Shown one piece after another: positions 58,800 through 64,000 of a DNA stretch of 64,000 nucleotides; position 1 is the stretch's first letter; each line of letters opens with the position of its first letter. The position numbers were made by a program, and so were the translations under genes. Under the pieces are notes generated by a model, which worked only from the letters and a program-made list of their open reading frames with translations, was not told the origin of the DNA and ran no database searches. Source of the stretch: Chamaea fasciata (Eukaryota > Chordata > Aves > Passeriformes > Sylviidae); the NCBI GenBank assembly GCA_029207755.1, contig JARCOQ010000005.1, positions 47,705,563-47,769,562 on the forward strand, in the 5' to 3' direction.

Positions 58800-58815
58800 G
58801 GCTCTTTTAAGAGCC
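58800..58815 (+). terminator. Histone 3' stem-loop (H1)
   Basis: GGCTCTTTTAAGAGCC, loop TTTA. The downstream element AAAGGAGCTG is at 58831-58840. Confidence 0.95.
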
Positions 58816-58840
58816 ACCCACACTTTCCCTAAAGGAGCTG

Positions 58841-59638
58841 ATGCACCGAGGTCGCCCGTAACATGCAGCAAGGGTCCAGCAATTCGTAAGTCAAGAGGTC
58901 AATTGTGTCTTGTGTTTTTTGTTCCCTAGGATTACCTAAAGAAACACTGAAGAACGCGGTACAGTGCAGCGGCTTTAGGGAAGCGTAGACTTTTGTTTTT
59001 TCTCCGAGTGATTACTTTGACTACCAAGAAACAATGTTTTATAATGATTTGATAAAAAATCGTATGTATGTATTTTTAAAGATATATTTTGTTAAAAAAT
59101 AATGGAATTGCCAGGCACGCTACTACTGAGCCATGTCTAATTATAGAATTTTTTCTCCTAAAATATCTACGTAAATGTCTTTGATGGGGGGAGGAAAGGG
59201 GGGGTCTTTACCGATACAAAAATAGTGCTGATTTCACGCAATCCTTTTGTTACCGATAAGAAAGAAGGATCTTTAGGTATTGAAAAAGCCCGCCCTGCCC
59301 AAGGATTGGCCAGCGGAAATCCCGGCCCGCTGCCCTTCCCCCTCCCTTTCCCAAAGACGATTATGCCCCTTATCTCCGCAACTGTTTCAGCCACTCGGAG
59401 AAGAAAGAGGCGAAATAGGGGGGAGGGACAGGAACTTTCAACGCATGATGTCCTTAAGTTCTCGGACCTAAGAACTAAGCGGAGCGCATCCCATACCAGG
59501 AAGAACTTGCATGTAGGACGTTTTGGTACGACTTTGTCGAAAAAATGGAGAAAATTACAACTATATGCAACCATAAATAATAAACAAAACATGGTTTGAG
59601 TAAACACAAAATGGCTTTAACTCTTGTGTGGATAACTC
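58841..59638. other. Spacer between convergent H1 and H2A
   Basis: Non-coding. At 59280-59309 (minus strand) CCAAT is followed by GGCGGGCTTTTTCAAT, again an H3-promoter-like element without a gene. The surrounding 200 bases are GC-rich. Confidence 0.5.
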
Positions 59639-59661
59639 AGCTCCCTTAGGACCCTGTGGGT

Positions 59662-59677
59662 GGCTCTGAAAAGAGCC
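59662..59677 (-). terminator. Histone 3' stem-loop (H2A)
   Basis: Minus strand GGCTCTTTTCAGAGCC, loop TTTC. The downstream element CTAAGGGAGCT is at 59639-59649. Confidence 0.95.
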
Positions 59678-59719
59678 TTTGGGTTTGAGTAAAACTTTGC
59701 GCCCTTTGTTCTTCGGCAC

Positions 59720-60834
<1,115 letters not shown>

Positions 60835-60865
60835 ATATTTGGTATAAAACGCTGCTTAAACCAAA

Positions 60866-60881
60866 GGCTCTTTTAAGAGCC
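60866..60881 (+). terminator. Histone 3' stem-loop (H2B)
   Basis: GGCTCTTTTAAGAGCC, loop TTTA. The downstream element AAAAGGGCT is at 60897-60905. Confidence 0.95.
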
Positions 60882-60972
60882 ACCCACATTTTCAATAAAA
60901 GGGCTGTGCAGTCTTATTGTGGAATCTTTTAAGGTGTGGGGCTTGGTTTCTTTTCGTTTGTTTGTTAGGTTG

Positions 60973-60999
60973 TTTTTTTTTTTTTTTTTTTTTTTTTTT
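60973..60999. repeat. Poly(T) tract, 27 bases
   Basis: Uninterrupted T run about 90 bases after the H2B stem-loop. Confidence 0.95.
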
Positions 61000-63900
61000 G
61001 GTTGTTGGTTATTTAAAGGGCTTTTGGGTTTTGCATACTACTTCAGGGGGTATTTTGATAACATTCTGCTATCGAGTTTACTGCGTTAATGTACATTCTT
61101 TAACTGCAATATAGCTGTAAAGACAGTTTTAAATCTGTGAGGCTGTTAGTAGGGTTTTCTTAGGTGATGCTTTCCTTAATTTATGCTACGCACAATTTTC
61201 AGTATTGTGTTATGTATGAACTAAACCTTACTGTTGCAAGTTTCCATGTTATGTCTATTATAAACTGAAGGATAAAAATTCTAGATTTTTCTAATCAGGA
61301 GGGGATCGAAATTATTTTTAATGGATACTCATCTATGTGTAGCATTGCTATAGTAAGATCTACCACTTGATGGTTCTCAGTCTTTGGAGTTCTGGGAGAT
61401 ATCGGTTATTTTTTTTGGAAAAGTTGAGAGATGAGTGCAGCGCACTACACTATAAAAGAAGTTATGAAGCAGCAACTGATATTTACCTTAAGCTCTTGCA
61501 AATAACCTAGGGATCAATATAACTCGAAAGCACTTTCTAAAATCTCATTTAACTTCACCATTTGTCTTTATAATGATGCTGTTCGCGTGATTTTTAGTAA
61601 CTTGCCTAGCTTCCCCCTGTGACTGTCTTAGGTTCTTGCAAGTAACTAAACACGTGAAGATTAATACTTTTTTACTTTTCTGACCTTTTCTGCATTTATC
61701 TGTCACTAATCGTAATGAAACTATTAAATACTAGGAACTGAGACACACTGGACTGACTGTAAGCTCCCAGACTTTATCACATAGCTGCTAATTAGGCTCA
61801 AGCTGCGGGCTTTCTGAGTCACTCCCTCTCATTCTCGGATAATTACATGCTACCATAGATGCAGATCAAAGCCATTATCACTTTCAAACTGGGTCTGAAT
61901 AATGCTAAATTTCAAGTATATATTGTGAATTTATGAACATACTTAATTCATACAGGGACCACAGAATCACAAAAGTGACCTTTATACTACTGTCTTGCAT
62001 ATTTTTAGGTAGTACAGGTAACAAGATAGGTGCCAGGTCTCTCATAAATCAGTCACCTAATACCTAATAAATGCTAATTTCAGTTTGACGGGTTATGAGG
62101 ACTTCTTAGATTGGATTTTAGACATTCAGTGGGAAGAAGCCTTCTCCAAACTCCTCTTTATCAGCTTGAAATGGTGTTTTGTTATCTCTCTAAGTACTTC
62201 AGTGCAAACTGAAACATAGATTGCTTATTCTGAGTGCCTGTATATGTCTAATACCTTAAAAGATTAATAAACCATTGTACATGCCGGTCTCTAGGCTTTT
62301 TCAAGTTTTTATGGGTCACTAGAAAGGCACAAAGAAGTGCTCATATTTTGACCGGTGAAGATGGTCACCAGAAAAATTTGTCAGTGGCTATTCTGTATAA
62401 TCAGTCATGTAAAAATATCCCAGTTCAAACTACAGCTATCATGGGAAAGCCCTGCTGCCTGATTTAAAGTAGGGTCTCAGTGATGCCTTTTGGTCTACCA
62501 GCTCATAAGTGTTCCTTTTGCCTTTCCTGTGTTTCTGTGCTCCATGTTGCACACTTCATTAGGAGTTGTCACAGAAATTCAGAGGATTTTTTTAATAGGT
62601 TATTTCAGGGTGTGAAATTGTTTCCAGGCCAATGAAACTTTTTGCTAAATGGAAAACAAAACATTGATGATTGTTTCTTTTGATTTTAGTATGAATGATA
62701 TGGCAATATTAGGGGGCTTTAATGTGAGCATACATTTGATATCAGCTCTGATTGTAACATAACTCTCACTCTTCTAACAGTGCTGAGAACAAAGTCTCTG
62801 AACTGACACAGAGCTAGTATGATTGAAGAATTTTTGAGCTTGTTCTTTTCACGAGACGTAAAAGTAGTAGGATTTAAGCTCAGCAAAAATAATAAATCTT
62901 AAAAATTTCATGCCACAATAGGATGAGCATTCAAAACCACTAATGCAAATAGTGTGAATGTAGAATAGAATCACATGATGACAGCTTATTCTTCCATAAT
63001 TCATGTTCATTACTGTTCATTCCTTTTTATTTCAGAGCAGTCCTCTTTGTATTCTTAAAGACGCCCTACCCAGATGACATCACGCAGCACCAGTAAGAGG
63101 GCATGGTGTTCAAACACATCGTCCTGGTAGAGCAGGTATTATTGCTGCTGCCACCAAACCATGAAGGAACCAAGCAGATGCCCCCTCAGTTTTCCTGCCC
63201 TAGATTCCTCTTTGAAGATGGGTTTCCAACTCACTGAGTAAATAGTTTCTTCATCCAGTGTGCAAAGCAGATAGAGATTGGTGCCTGCAAAGAGGAACCC
63301 CCTTCACCGGATTGCAGCCCAAATTATATCTGTGCCACCCATCATCTGATCCCCAAATCCAACAATTTAATTCTTGCTGGTTGTCCCTTGATGTCACATT
63401 GATTTTTTTAGTCACTGGGCTGGACTCTTTCTGAAGTTATCTCATTCTTGCGATGGGTTCCTTGGTCCATCTTCAATCTGCTCCTGTCTTGCCAGTTTCA
63501 GCTTGTTCTGTGTTTGTGACATTATTTTTATCCAAAAGTTTACATTCTCATCAGATCATGTGCCTTAGGGCCCAACTTGTTGACCTTCCAGTGCAAAGCA
63601 AAGTTATTAATCCCAACAATTCTAAAAACTGAGAAGTGTTTGAACACATAATCTATAAACAGGCCCTTCATGTTGTCTTTTAATCTACCCTCCATGTTTA
63701 CCTTCAAAATACCTCCTGATTAATGGCATCTGAAATATGGGGAATATTTGTGCTTGGTGATACAAACATTTTTGTCAATTTTTTTTTTATATCAGCAATT
63801 TTTCGTATCTCAAATTATCAGAGTGACATTATAGTTTAGTTCTGTAGTAAATGACCAGCAAAAAAAGAAATACTGAAGAAAAAACAACCAGTTTAAAAAA

Positions 63901-64000
63901 ATCATCTATTTTATTTTTTCTAGAATAATAAAGTTAATATCACTCCTGGAGGAATGTATATATTCTCTAAATGAACATCCCTACGGTAAAATTTATGTTG
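61000..64000. other. AT-rich spacer to window end
   Basis: No histone gene, stem-loop or supported ORF. Sequence at about 63060-63600 is less AT-rich but I recognise no element in it. Confidence 0.5.

Overview
The window is a stretch of a bird replication-dependent histone gene cluster. It holds 18 complete intronless histone genes and the 5' end of a 19th: five H3 (one cut by the left edge), five H4, four H2A, two H2B and three H1. Each complete gene is followed by a 16-nt histone 3' stem-loop and usually a purine-rich downstream element, the sites of SLBP/U7-dependent processing of non-polyadenylated S-phase mRNAs. The bird assignment is an inference from the H1 tails (MAETAP and MSETAP starts, [14 protein letters not shown] ends), CR1 LINE fragments and an LTR of a common avian endogenous retrovirus type. 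I cannot name the species; the H1 tails differ from the chicken ones as I remember them.

Layout, left to right. 1-2.5 kb: divergent H3 pair, then H4 facing the second H3. 2.5-8.7 kb: CpG-rich shoulder, then AT-rich spacer with a CR1 and a diverged direct repeat. 8.8-12.2 kb: divergent H2A/H2B pair (the H2A resembles H2A.J in its N-terminal part), an orphan CpG-rich island, and H1. 12.2-21.2 kb: spacer with a CR1 fragment and a chain of hairpins. 21.2-29.7 kb: H4 and H3 pointing right, then H3 and H4 pointing left. 29.7-36.9 kb: spacer with a solo LTR and an orphan CpG-rich segment. 37 kb: an H1.10-like H1. 43.6-49.8 kb: a near-perfect palindrome with 2331-bp arms, each holding one H4 and one H2A, around a 1531-bp core holding one H3. 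49.8-58 kb: spacer. 58-60.9 kb: H1, then a second divergent H2A/H2B pair. The rest is spacer.

The genes together supply nucleosome core histones and linker histone for chromatin assembly during DNA replication. Promoters are type-specific: AAACACA boxes in H1, a GGTCSGA-type H4 element in all five H4, an ATTTGCAT octamer in both H2B, and CCAAT plus TATA boxes in most genes. Coding sequences of one type are almost identical while their flanks are mostly unrelated, as expected for concerted evolution by gene conversion. No non-histone protein gene could be supported. I see no wholly new system. The strongest unusual observations are the palindrome, the strict sorting of the stem-loop's last loop base by histone type, a mosaic H2A, and histone-promoter-like elements in islands that have no gene.
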